Shown one piece after another: positions 1-7,935 of a stretch of DNA of 64,000 bases. The stretch is from Candidatus Hydrogenedentota bacterium (GTDB taxonomy: Bacteria; Hydrogenedentota; Hydrogenedentia; Hydrogenedentales; CAILVY01): the NCBI GenBank assembly GCA_903837785.1, contig CAILVY010000285.1, positions 1 to 64,000 of the forward strand, given 5' to 3'. Position 1 is the stretch's first letter. Each line of letters begins with the position of its first letter. Both the position numbers and the translations under genes were made by a program. A model generated the notes under the pieces. The model was not told the DNA's origin and did no database searches. It saw only the letters and a program-made list of their open reading frames with translations.

Positions 1-282
1 CGCATGGCAAAGAACCGCGCGCGCGTCAACTTCTTCGGCGGCCTGCCGAAGACGCAAAGCCAGGTCACGCTGGACACGAACATCATCCATTACAAGGAGC
101 TGTACATCATGGGCGCCCACGGGTGCGTGCCGCGGCACCACCAGCAGGCCATCGGCCTGATCGCGTCGGGCGCCCTCAACATGAACCGATACATTTCGCA
201 CCGGTTTCCGCTTGCGCGCATCTCCGAAGCCTTCCAGGCTTCGGAGAGCCACGCGGGGATGCGGGTCATCGTCGAACCATGA
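1..282 (+). CDS. Zinc-binding dehydrogenase, C-terminal end (5' truncated by window)
   Basis: The frame is open from base 1 and ends at a TGA, so only the last ~93 residues are present. The segment FFGGLPKTQ, followed by an IHYKELYIMGAHG-like strand and a terminal ISEAFQASESHAGMRVIVEP-like end, is the usual C-terminus of medium-chain (MDR) alcohol/sorbitol/threonine-type dehydrogenases, where the end of the Rossmann domain packs back on the catalytic domain. These enzymes oxidise polyols or alcohols with NAD(P)+. The substrate cannot be told from this fragment. It lies 36 bp upstream of cysE on the same strand and could be co-transcribed with it. Confidence 0.8.
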   Translation, partial: RMAKNRARVNFFGGLPKTQSQVTLDTNIIHYKELYIMGAHGCVPRHHQQAIGLIASGALNMNRYISHRFPLARISEAFQASESHAGMRVIVEP

Positions 283-318
283 TGCCGCGGCCGGTGCGCC
301 GCCTGAAGGGATGCAGTC

Positions 319-1122
319 ATGAGCAGGAAAAGTTCCGATCCGATTTGGGAGGCGGTGCGCACCGAGGCGCTCGAGGCCACGCAGAAAGAGCCGATGCTCT
401 CGAGCTTCCTCCATGCGACGATTCTCGCGCACAAGCGCCTGGAAGACGCCCTGAGCTTTCATCTGGCAGGCAAACTCGAGAGCGTGGCCCTGCCGGCCAT
501 GACCCTGCGCGAACTCTTTGACGAGGCCTACTCGCAGGACGCGACGATCGGCGCGGCCACCCGAGAGGACATGAAGGCGGTCTGCCTGCGCGACCCGGCG
601 TGCCGCACGTATTCGACGCCGCTGCTCTACTTCAAGGGATTCCACGCGCTGCAGTCGTACCGCGCCGCGCATTACTTCTGGAACCATGAGCGGCAACACC
701 TCGCCCTGTTCCTGCAGAGCCGCATTTCCGAGGTCTTCACAGTGGACATCCACCCGGCCGCGCGCATCGGCAAGGGCATCCTGATCGACCACGCGCACGG
801 TTTGGTCATCGGCGAAACCGCGGTGGTCGCGAACAACGTCTCCATGCTGCACAACGTGACGCTCGGCGGCACGGGCAAGGCCGTGGGCGACCGCCATCCG
901 AAGATTCACGAGGGCGTTATGATCGGCGCCGGCGCGAAGATTCTGGGGAATGTCACTGTGGGCACGGGCTCGAAGATTGCCGCGGGCGCCGTCGTGCTTT
1001 CCGATGTGCCGCCGCACACGGCCATGGCGGGCGTGCCTGCGCGGCCTGTGGGCAAGGTGCGCGCGGAGATCCCGGCCTTCGAGATGGATCAGTACTTCTA
1101 TGAAAGCGGCGACGGGCTCTGA
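319..1122 (+). CDS. cysE: Serine O-acetyltransferase
   Basis: A 267-residue protein that transfers acetyl from acetyl-CoA to L-serine, giving O-acetylserine, the cytoplasmic precursor of cysteine. An N-terminal helical SATase domain (about 1-135) is followed by a left-handed beta-helix of hexapeptide repeats (about 142-235). The signature IHPAARIGKG and the catalytic-His motif IDHAHG (155-160) are present, as is the MLHNVTLGGTGK segment of the acetyl-CoA site. Length fits the family. The C-terminal tail ending FYESGDGL is longer than the Ile-terminated peptide that docks into CysK in enterics, so complex formation with CysK is not predicted. A perfect 12-bp palindrome, GCGGCCGGCCGC (1123-1134), follows the stop. 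No cysK is seen nearby. Confidence 0.93.
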   Translation: MSRKSSDPIWEAVRTEALEATQKEPMLSSFLHATILAHKRLEDALSFHLAGKLESVALPAMTLRELFDEAYSQDATIGAATREDMKAVCLRDPACRTYSTPLLYFKGFHALQSYRAAHYFWNHERQHLALFLQSRISEVFTVDIHPAARIGKGILIDHAHGLVIGETAVVANNVSMLHNVTLGGTGKAVGDRHPKIHEGVMIGAGAKILGNVTVGTGSKIAAGAVVLSDVPPHTAMAGVPARPVGKVRAEIPAFEMDQYFYESGDGL

Positions 1123-1155
1123 GCGGCCGGCCGCACGATGAGGGAGGGACCCGGA

Positions 1156-3465
1156 ATGGCGACGAGGCATATGGCGGCGTGGATGGCCCTGTTGGTTGCG
1201 GGTACCGCATGGGCCGCCGGCATGGACGGGGCATCGTGGGTCATGGGCGCGGAGGGCGCCAAGGAGAAGGGCATCCACGCGTTGGACGGCGGAGACGGAT
1301 GCAGCATCGCCACGGAGAAAGGCGAGGTGCCCTGCCTGGCCAACAAGCCTGAAACAACGCCCCCCTCCGCCTATCTCTACTTCGCCGTTTCCGAAGCCTT
1401 TTCCGCCAGTGTCGGCGGGCCGCTGTACGCCACGGTCATGTACTACGACGGCGCGCCCGGCGGATTGCTCACGTTCGAATACGACAGCGCCGGCGACGGC
1501 GGCCCGGAAGTGCTCTATCGCCAGAGCGACGATCAATGGGGCGGGTGGTACTCGGGCTCGGGAAAATGGAAGAAGGCCGTCTTTCTGCTGGAGAAGCCCG
1601 GTTTCAAGAAGCGCCAGAACGGCGGCGCGGACTTCCGGCTCGGCGGGGCCGTGCTCGATATCTGCGAAGTGCGCTTCACAACCGACAAGCCGTCCACGCC
1701 GCCGGACGACGCCCTCGGCTTGGGGAAGCTGCGGCGCCTCGTCAAGATCGGCAAGGGCGGTGAACTCATTGTCGGCGGTTTCGACCCGGCGAAGCGGGGC
1801 GACGAGAAGCGGCAGGTGCGGGCGCTCCGGGGCGCCTTGTCCGGATTCAAGGCGCTGGGCGTCACGAGTCACGAAGGCTATGTCCGATGGAACCTGTGCG
1901 AGCCGGAGCAGGGGAAATACGACTGGAGCGTCTACGATCCCTTTGTCGAGGTCTACAAGAAGAACAAGCTGAAATGGGTGCCCTTCCTGATCGTCGGCTC
2001 GGCCTACAGCCTTCCGGACTGGTACTACAAGCAGCCGGGATCGCAAGGCTACGTCTGTCTCGAACACGGAGAGCAGTCTGACGTCCAATCCCTTTGGAAT
2101 CCCGCCCTGCGGGAGCATGTCGCGCGCTTCATCAAGGCCTTTTGCGAGCATTATCGCGACAGCGGCGTCATCGAGTCCATCCTCCTCGGCGTGACGGGCA
2201 ATTACGGCGAGGCGATCTATATCGCGTCGGGCGACGATTGGACTTCCGACACGCACGGGAAGTACCACACGCATTCCGGCCTGTGGGCAGGCGATCCGTT
2301 CGCGGTGGAGAGTTTCAAGAAATGGCTTGGCGCGAAGTATCCCGATCTGAATGCGCTCAACACGGCGTGGAAGGCGCAGCACGCTGATTTGAATGCGGTC
2401 AAGCCGTTCCTGAGGAAGGATGCGCCCAGCGATCGCGCCTGGCTCGATTTCTGCGAGTGGTACATCGGATCGATGACCGAGTTTTCGCGCTTCTGGCTTC
2501 AGGAGACGCGCAAGTCCTTCCCGAAGGGCGAGATCTACCTGTGCACCGGCGGGCACGCTCCCGCGGAACACGGCGCGGATTTCGGCGATCAGTGCAAGAT
2601 CGCCGCCGAGATCGGCGGCGGCGTCCGGATCACCAACGAAGCCAGTGACTACAAGGCCAATTTCGCGTTGACGCGCTGGGTGGCTTCCGCGAGCAAACAG
2701 TACGGCGCCTATTGCAGCTTCGAGCCCGCCGGCGAAGTTAATGCGACGGGCGTCATCGCCCGCATCTACGGGGCGGCCGCCTCCGGGGCGCGGGGCCTTC
2801 ACTATTACTACCCCAACCTCTTCGCGGGCGAGGAATCGTTCATGAGCTTCGCCCGGTGGGGGAAGCAGTTCAAACAGTACAAGCCTATAGTGGAAGTCGC
2901 GGTCTATTATCCCGAGACTTTCATCAAGCTGAGCGGAACGGAATTCCTCAAAGTGCTGCATCCGTTGCGCGACTGTTTTGACTTCGATTACATGAGCGAT
3001 CAACAAATCCTCGATGGCGGACTCGGCCGGGTGAAGTGTCTCATTCTTCTGCAGGGCAATGTCGCGGAAGCGCCGGTCTGGGAGAAGATCACCGCGTGGG
3101 TGCGGTCGGGCGGGCTCCTGGCGTACCCCGAAGGCATGGGCCGGCTGCGCACAGTGGAAGGCGACGAAGCCGCGCACACGGCATTGTTCGGCGATACGGC
3201 AGACTTGGGCGCGGGGCGCATTCTGAGCTTTGCGGGACAGGGCGACAACGCGGCCTACCGCGGGTTCCTTTCGCGGCGGCTGCCCGAGTCGAAGGAACTC
3301 TCGAAGGCCACCCGCGCGATGATTGCGGCGGACGGACAGGAAGACAACCTCTTTGTCAGCCTCGTGGCGCCGCACCGCCTGCTGTGGCTGAACTACACGA
3401 AGAATCCCGTCCGCAAAGGGCACAAGACCTTGCCGCCCTTTGCCATCGTCAAACAGCGTGTTTGA
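1156..3465 (+). CDS. Secreted GH14/GH42-like glycoside hydrolase
   Basis: The start at 1156 is chosen over an in-frame ATG at 1138 because AGGGAGGG lies just upstream; it gives 769 residues beginning with a signal peptide (MAAWMALLVAGTAWAAG). After a beta-sandwich-like N-terminal domain (about 30-200) comes a clan GH-A type TIM barrel with the strand motif VTSHEGYVRWNLCEPEQGKY. The motif GVTGNYGEAIYIAS resembles the acid/base-bearing segment of beta-amylases (GH14), and CSFEPAGEVNATG could carry the second carboxylate. The C-terminal part looks like a trimerisation/Rossmann-like domain (WVRSGGLLAYPEG) of GH42 enzymes. It probably acts on an exported beta- or alpha-glycan, but the substrate is unknown. 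It ends only 6 bp from a convergent oxidoreductase gene. Confidence 0.72.
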   Translation: MATRHMAAWMALLVAGTAWAAGMDGASWVMGAEGAKEKGIHALDGGDGCSIATEKGEVPCLANKPETTPPSAYLYFAVSEAFSASVGGPLYATVMYYDGAPGGLLTFEYDSAGDGGPEVLYRQSDDQWGGWYSGSGKWKKAVFLLEKPGFKKRQNGGADFRLGGAVLDICEVRFTTDKPSTPPDDALGLGKLRRLVKIGKGGELIVGGFDPAKRGDEKRQVRALRGALSGFKALGVTSHEGYVRWNLCEPEQGKYDWSVYDPFVEVYKKNKLKWVPFLIVGSAYSLPDWYYKQPGSQGYVCLEHGEQSDVQSLWNPALREHVARFIKAFCEHYRDSGVIESILLGVTGNYGEAIYIASGDDWTSDTHGKYHTHSGLWAGDPFAVESFKKWLGAKYPDLNALNTAWKAQHADLNAVKPFLRKDAPSDRAWLDFCEWYIGSMTEFSRFWLQETRKSFPKGEIYLCTGGHAPAEHGADFGDQCKIAAEIGGGVRITNEASDYKANFALTRWVASASKQYGAYCSFEPAGEVNATGVIARIYGAAASGARGLHYYYPNLFAGEESFMSFARWGKQFKQYKPIVEVAVYYPETFIKLSGTEFLKVLHPLRDCFDFDYMSDQQILDGGLGRVKCLILLQGNVAEAPVWEKITAWVRSGGLLAYPEGMGRLRTVEGDEAAHTALFGDTADLGAGRILSFAGQGDNAAYRGFLSRRLPESKELSKATRAMIAADGQEDNLFVSLVAPHRLLWLNYTKNPVRKGHKTLPPFAIVKQRV

Positions 3466-3471
3466 CGCGCG

Positions 3472-4515
3472 TTACGCGATCGCAATGGCCCGGCCGGTGC
3501 GCGCGGACTCGTAGCAAGCCGTCAGGATGAGCTGGCTTCGCACGCCGATTTCCGCGTCGGCCAGCACAGGGCTTCCATCAAGCAGCGCCTGGCTGAAGGC
3601 TTCAATCTCGGCGCGGTACATGTTCACGGGCTCGGGTGCGATGACGTGGCCGTCCCCGGCCGCCCGCGACTGCTGCGCGTCATAGCCGGCCCCACTGTTC
3701 TCGAGATAGGCCGTCATTTCGCCCGACATCCCCTGCCCGATGGTTCCTTTCGCGAGAATGCTCCCCTGCGACCCATAGAGTTCCAGCAAGTTCTTGCTGC
3801 TGTTATCCGGGATGCAGAAGAACGTGTCCACTGAGCCCAACGCGCCATTCTCAAAGCAGAGCATCGCCACCGCGCTGTCTTCCGCGGGATAGTCCTGCAC
3901 CGTCGTGTTGATCAGGCAGGAGACGCGCGTCACGCGCCCGAAGAACATCTCGAGCAGGTCGATGCAGTGTCCGCCCATGTCGATGAGCGACCCGCCGCCG
4001 CCCAGTTCCGGCACTTGCCGCCATGCGCCCGGCATCGCGGGGTACCAGCAGGAGAGCTGCGCGCGGGCATACACCGGCTTGCCAAGCCTGCCTTCCTCGA
4101 TGAGTTGCAGCGCGGCCCGGTGCTGCGCGTGGAAGCGCATCATGAAGGCGCAGCCCAACTGCACGCCCGCCTGCTCGCACGCCGCGGTCATTTCGAGCGC
4201 TTCGCCCGGCGTCATGCCCAGCGGCTTTTCGCAAAGCACGTGCTTTCCCTGGCGCGCACACGCCAGCACGTCCTCGAAATGCGCGTTGACCGGGCTCGCC
4301 ACGTAGACCGCGTCCACGTCCGCTCCCAGCAGATCCTCGCGGTTCTGCGCCGCCCGCGCGCCGTACGCATTCGCCACTTCCTCGTTCGCCTGGCGGTTGA
4401 CGTCGAAGACGGCCGCAAGCGCGGCGTTCGTGGCGGGCGCGATGCCCTCGGGAATGGTTCTGCGCCGCGCGATGCCCCCCGATCCAATCACCCCCCAGCG
4501 AATCTTCTCTGCCAT
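3472..4515 (-). CDS. Gfo/Idh/MocA family oxidoreductase
   Basis: A 347-residue cytoplasmic NAD(P)-dependent sugar or polyol dehydrogenase. The N-terminal Rossmann fold shows the dinucleotide loop GVIGSGGIARRR, and the family's catalytic segment CEKPLGM supplies the active-site Lys-Pro. The C-terminal alpha/beta domain contains GGGSLIDMGGHCIDLLEM with the conserved Asp and His. The next gene upstream on the same strand (4573-5601) is a second member of the family, 57 bp away, so the pair probably forms an operon handling successive or alternative oxidations of a sugar derivative. The exact substrate cannot be read from sequence. Confidence 0.9.
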   Translation of the reverse strand: MAEKIRWGVIGSGGIARRRTIPEGIAPATNAALAAVFDVNRQANEEVANAYGARAAQNREDLLGADVDAVYVASPVNAHFEDVLACARQGKHVLCEKPLGMTPGEALEMTAACEQAGVQLGCAFMMRFHAQHRAALQLIEEGRLGKPVYARAQLSCWYPAMPGAWRQVPELGGGGSLIDMGGHCIDLLEMFFGRVTRVSCLINTTVQDYPAEDSAVAMLCFENGALGSVDTFFCIPDNSSKNLLELYGSQGSILAKGTIGQGMSGEMTAYLENSGAGYDAQQSRAAGDGHVIAPEPVNMYRAEIEAFSQALLDGSPVLADAEIGVRSQLILTACYESARTGRAIAIA

Positions 4516-4572
4516 GTGCTGTCTCCCCGTGTTGTCCTGTGTCGGTCGCGCCGGCCGAGTCGCGGCGCGGTC

Positions 4573-5601
4573 CTATTCGAGATGAATCGTCTGCTGGCGC
4601 GTCGCCGAATCGTGCACCTCCTGGATCACCTGCATGTAGCGCATGCCATCCTCGAAGTTGGGATGATAGGGCGTTCCCTTGCGGATGGCATCCACGAAAT
4701 CCTGCTCGACGCGCCAGTCCTTCACGTCATAAGCGTCTTCGGGGGCCACCTCGACGGGTTCCGGCGGGCTGCCGGGCCGGAGCGAATACAGCCGGTCTTC
4801 GCCCACCTCGTAGAGCAGCGAAGCCTTCGTTCCGTGTATTTCGATGGCGTCGCGTCCGTTCGCGACCATGCCGCTGATCACGTATTGCACCACCACGCCG
4901 TGGTCCATGTCCGCGTTGAAGAGGAGTTGATCCGGAATGCGCATTTCAAGCGGGGAGTCCTGCGCATCGCGCCGCCACGGCGTGTATATCTGGGTCTGGG
5001 CCGTTACTGTGCGGGTCCAGCCGAACCAGCGGTGGATCACCTCGACGTACATTCCGAGCGTGATCATGTTCAATCCGGAAAGCCGGTGATCCTTGCGCCA
5101 GGACAGCGGCGCGGCGGGGTCGATGTTGACCGGGCTCAGGCCCTGGACGCGCACGAGATGCACGTCGCCCAGTGCGCCCTCCCGCAGGAGGCGGCCGATG
5201 GTCCGATCCACGCTCAATCCGAACGGCACGGGGCAGAGGGCCGCCACTTTGCCCGATTGCTGCGCGGCTTCCAGCATCTCCCTGGCTTCGTAGAAATCCA
5301 TCGCCATGCGCGCCTGGCAGAACACGTGTTTCCCGGAATGCAGCGCGGCGATGCTGATGGGATGATGCATGTACGGCCACGTGCCGATGAATACCGCGTC
5401 GAGGTCGTCGCGGTTGACGAGTTCCTGCCACGAGCGGCAGATCTCGGGAATGGCCAGATCGCGTGCTACGGCTTCGCTCGAAGCCCAGGACCGGTTCACC
5501 ACCGCGACGATTTCCACGTCGGGAATCTTGCGCAGGCCGGGCACATGCCGGTCGCGGCAAATGCCGCCCAAACCAACAAATCCAATACGCAACGGCTTCA
5601 T
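4573..5601 (-). CDS. Gfo/Idh/MocA family oxidoreductase
   Basis: The start at 5601 (MKPLRIGFVG) is preferred because GGAGAAGG lies just upstream; an upstream in-frame ATG would add seven residues before the Rossmann fold. The protein has 342 residues. It shows the nucleotide-binding loop GFVGLGGICRDRH and a typical domain layout, but where relatives carry EKP it has CQARMAM, so the catalytic Lys of the canonical motif is replaced. This may mean altered chemistry or a scaffold role. It is the upstream gene of a two-gene minus-strand set with another Gfo/Idh protein, and 36 bp downstream of a secreted PI-PLC-like gene on the same strand. Confidence 0.85.
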   Translation of the reverse strand: MKPLRIGFVGLGGICRDRHVPGLRKIPDVEIVAVVNRSWASSEAVARDLAIPEICRSWQELVNRDDLDAVFIGTWPYMHHPISIAALHSGKHVFCQARMAMDFYEAREMLEAAQQSGKVAALCPVPFGLSVDRTIGRLLREGALGDVHLVRVQGLSPVNIDPAAPLSWRKDHRLSGLNMITLGMYVEVIHRWFGWTRTVTAQTQIYTPWRRDAQDSPLEMRIPDQLLFNADMDHGVVVQYVISGMVANGRDAIEIHGTKASLLYEVGEDRLYSLRPGSPPEPVEVAPEDAYDVKDWRVEQDFVDAIRKGTPYHPNFEDGMRYMQVIQEVHDSATRQQTIHLE

Positions 5602-5637
5602 TTCGCCTTCTCCCGCGGCCACGTGCGTGGCCGGCCT

Positions 5638-6468
5638 TCAGGATGCGTGCTGTTTCGAGCGCAGAAAATCACGGAGTTTCGGGAGATTGTCGGCGTTCAG
5701 CAGGTCCACGCCCGCCTCGTACAATTCACTCCAGAATTCAAGGGATTGCGGCGTTCCGTAGAAGCGAATCCGCTGGCCGTGCGCGTGGGTCTTCGTCACG
5801 AGTTCCCGCAGTTTCGTCCGCTCCGCCTCGGGCATCGGGCCTTTGCCGAACCACTTGAACGCCGTCGGCCAATTCTCGCTGATGAGCGGCACCAGATTGG
5901 GGGAAGGCGCCGTCTCAATGTCGCCCAGGCGCCCGTCGATGGCCGCCAGGCGCGACGCCTCCGCGGCGATCTGTTTCCGAGGCGAGGCGCCGCTGAGGAT
6001 CACGGAAACGGCCTTGGCCTCCGTGCCCTCGTTCGTAAACACGGTCAACATTTCCCTGTAGTGCTCGAGCACTTCGCGCAGCTTCGGCCAGGTATCCTCC
6101 GGCTCCGTCTTGAAGTCGATCAGCAGCGTCACCACCGGCCCGTTCGGGTAGACGCGTCCATGATTCCTCCTGACCCGGTCGAGCAGGGGATCGAGGTACA
6201 ACTTCTGAAGCGTGTTGCCGGGCTTGATTTCCTTTTCGTGGTGGGCAACCAGCAGTTCGCCCTTGATCAGAAAGATGTCCGCTTCGATACTGCAGAAGCC
6301 GGCATCCAACGCGTCCAGCAGCGGATGCACGCGCGAGTAGTCGTTGTGGGAATGTGCGCGTTCGAGCGGCGCGGTGTTCTCGAGCGCCAGGCCTGTGCTG
6401 GCGCCGAGCAGGATCGCCGGGATTGCGAGCATGGGAATCCAGGATCTCACAACAGTTGCATGGGTCAT
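5638..6468 (-). CDS. Secreted PI-PLC/GDPD-like TIM-barrel phosphodiesterase
   Basis: The start at 6468 (MTHATVVRSW) has GGGAGAGG upstream; the 276-residue product begins with a signal peptide ending near LLGASTGLALE. The mature N-terminus HSHNDYSRVHPLLDALDAG, followed by SIEADIFLIKGELLVAHH, matches the PI-PLC-like phosphodiesterase fold (the glycerophosphodiesterase/AIM6-like group): first His, the E-x-D metal site, and the second His. LIDFKTE is the third metal-binding strand. It probably cleaves a phosphodiester in the periplasm, but relatives are poorly characterised. It sits upstream of the two Gfo/Idh genes on the same strand. Confidence 0.75.
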   Translation of the reverse strand: MTHATVVRSWIPMLAIPAILLGASTGLALENTAPLERAHSHNDYSRVHPLLDALDAGFCSIEADIFLIKGELLVAHHEKEIKPGNTLQKLYLDPLLDRVRRNHGRVYPNGPVVTLLIDFKTEPEDTWPKLREVLEHYREMLTVFTNEGTEAKAVSVILSGASPRKQIAAEASRLAAIDGRLGDIETAPSPNLVPLISENWPTAFKWFGKGPMPEAERTKLRELVTKTHAHGQRIRFYGTPQSLEFWSELYEAGVDLLNADNLPKLRDFLRSKQHAS

Positions 6469-6576
6469 AGCCTCTCCCTTTCTGACGAGGTCGCTCCATC
6501 TGTCCCGGCATGGACGGCACACCGGACCACAGTACCCCGTGGACGCGCCCGCGCGCAAGCAGTGGCCTCCCGACAG

Positions 6577-6612
6577 AAAACGAGCGGGGATCCCATGGGA
6601 GATCCCCGCTCG
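6577..6612 (-). terminator. Rho-independent terminator of the phosphofructokinase gene
   Basis: A perfect 12-bp stem, CGAGCGGGGATC (6581-6592) with GATCCCCGCTCG (6601-6612) and an 8-nt loop, lies just past the end of the minus-strand gene at 6630. Read on the minus strand the stem is followed by TTTTCTGTC, a short U tract. This is a standard intrinsic terminator for that gene. Confidence 0.8.
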
Positions 6613-6629
6613 CAGGCATCGAAATCCGG

Positions 6630-7844
6630 TTACTTGTTCAGAATCTTCGGGGCGCGCGGCGCATGAATGCGCTCATAGCGCGGCATGGGGCCGGTCAGCG
6701 GCCGCACGTAATCGACGAAAGTGGACGTTACGCCGTTGCCTTCCGCATTGATGTATTCGTCCGGCATCACACGCGAGTGCCGTGCGACGGTTTCCAGCGG
6801 CGTCAGGAAGTACTCGATGGCGTAATCGCCGATGCGGCGCATGGCCACGGACCCGTCCTGGTTGTGCCAAATCGCGTATTGGGCGGCCTTTTCGCCGACC
6901 TCGCGCGCCTCGAACTGATCCACTTCGCTGACGCAGCCAAGGAAACTGCGCTGGATGTACCCGAGCGTATCCGCGCGCACGCGCTTGATCTTCAGTTCCT
7001 GCGTCACCCAACCGCTCAGGAGATCGCCCAGGGCGCCGGTGCCCGAGAGACGCACGTTGCCGTGCGAATCGCGCTCCCCGCCCGTGAACTGCTCGATGAT
7101 TGCCTTGCCGCTCGGGTCCACAATGCCTTCCGAGGCGGCCACGATGCAGCGGCCGTGCTTCTCGTAGGCGGCCTTGACATCCGCCAGGAACTGCTCTTTC
7201 GTCACCGGCCGTTCGGGCAGATAGATGAGGTGCGGGCCGTCATCCGGGTATTTCCGCGCCAGGATGGAGGAGGCGGTGAGGAAGCCCGCGTGCCGGCCCA
7301 TGACGACGCCGATGTACACGCCGGGCAGCGCGCGGTTGTCGAGGTTGACGCCCGCGAAGGCCTGTGCGACGTATTTCGCGGCCGACCCGAAGCCCGGGCA
7401 GTGGTCCGTGACGCGCAGGTCGTTGTCGATGGTTTTTGGAACGTGGATGACACGGAGTTCATAGCCCGACTTGGCCGCTTCTTCGTTCACGATGCGGCAC
7501 GTGTCCGCGCTGTCGTTTCCGCCGATGTAGAAGAAGTAGCGGATATTGTGGGCCTTCATGACCGTGAACATTTCCTGGCAATATTCGAGGCTCGGCTTGT
7601 CGCGCGTGGACATGAGCCCGGAGGACGGCGTGCCGGCCACGGCTTCGAGATTGTGGGTCGTGGCTTCCGTCAGGTCGTAAAAGTCTTCTTTCTTTATGCC
7701 GCTCACGCCGTGAATCGCGCCGTAGACGTGCGTCACTTGCGGGTATTTGCGTGACTCGAGCACCGCGCCGATCAGGCTCTGGTTGATGACCGCGGTCGGC
7801 CCGCCGCCTTGCGCTACAAGGACTTTGCCTTCCAGTCGGGACAT
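6630..7844 (-). CDS. 6-phosphofructokinase, pyrophosphate-dependent type
   Basis: The start at 7844 (MSRLEGKVLV) is set by AAGGAGAG upstream and gives 404 residues. It phosphorylates fructose 6-phosphate in the cytoplasm. The phosphate-donor loop GGGPTAVINQS, the motif IGGNDSADT and PKTIDNDL are visible. In ATP-using enzymes the equivalents are GGDGS and PGTIDND; here Asp follows Asn in the first motif and Lys replaces Gly in the second. By established knowledge of the family these changes mark use of inorganic pyrophosphate, making the step reversible. MGRHAGFLTASS is the sugar-phosphate strand. It is a single gene with its own terminator at 6577-6612. Confidence 0.9.
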   Translation of the reverse strand: MSRLEGKVLVAQGGGPTAVINQSLIGAVLESRKYPQVTHVYGAIHGVSGIKKEDFYDLTEATTHNLEAVAGTPSSGLMSTRDKPSLEYCQEMFTVMKAHNIRYFFYIGGNDSADTCRIVNEEAAKSGYELRVIHVPKTIDNDLRVTDHCPGFGSAAKYVAQAFAGVNLDNRALPGVYIGVVMGRHAGFLTASSILARKYPDDGPHLIYLPERPVTKEQFLADVKAAYEKHGRCIVAASEGIVDPSGKAIIEQFTGGERDSHGNVRLSGTGALGDLLSGWVTQELKIKRVRADTLGYIQRSFLGCVSEVDQFEAREVGEKAAQYAIWHNQDGSVAMRRIGDYAIEYFLTPLETVARHSRVMPDEYINAEGNGVTSTFVDYVRPLTGPMPRYERIHAPRAPKILNK

Positions 7845-7935
7845 TGCATCTCTCCTTAACAGTTGCACTAGGATAATTCGCCGTTGAGGCAACAACTTGG
7901 GGAAAGCGGATTATCTCACGGGCGCGGGCGCACGA

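Noticed and set aside
3967-6666. An 899-codon plus-strand frame over two Gfo/Idh genes and the PI-PLC-like gene
   Set aside because: All three minus-strand genes have good motifs and ribosome sites; the frame is a shadow.
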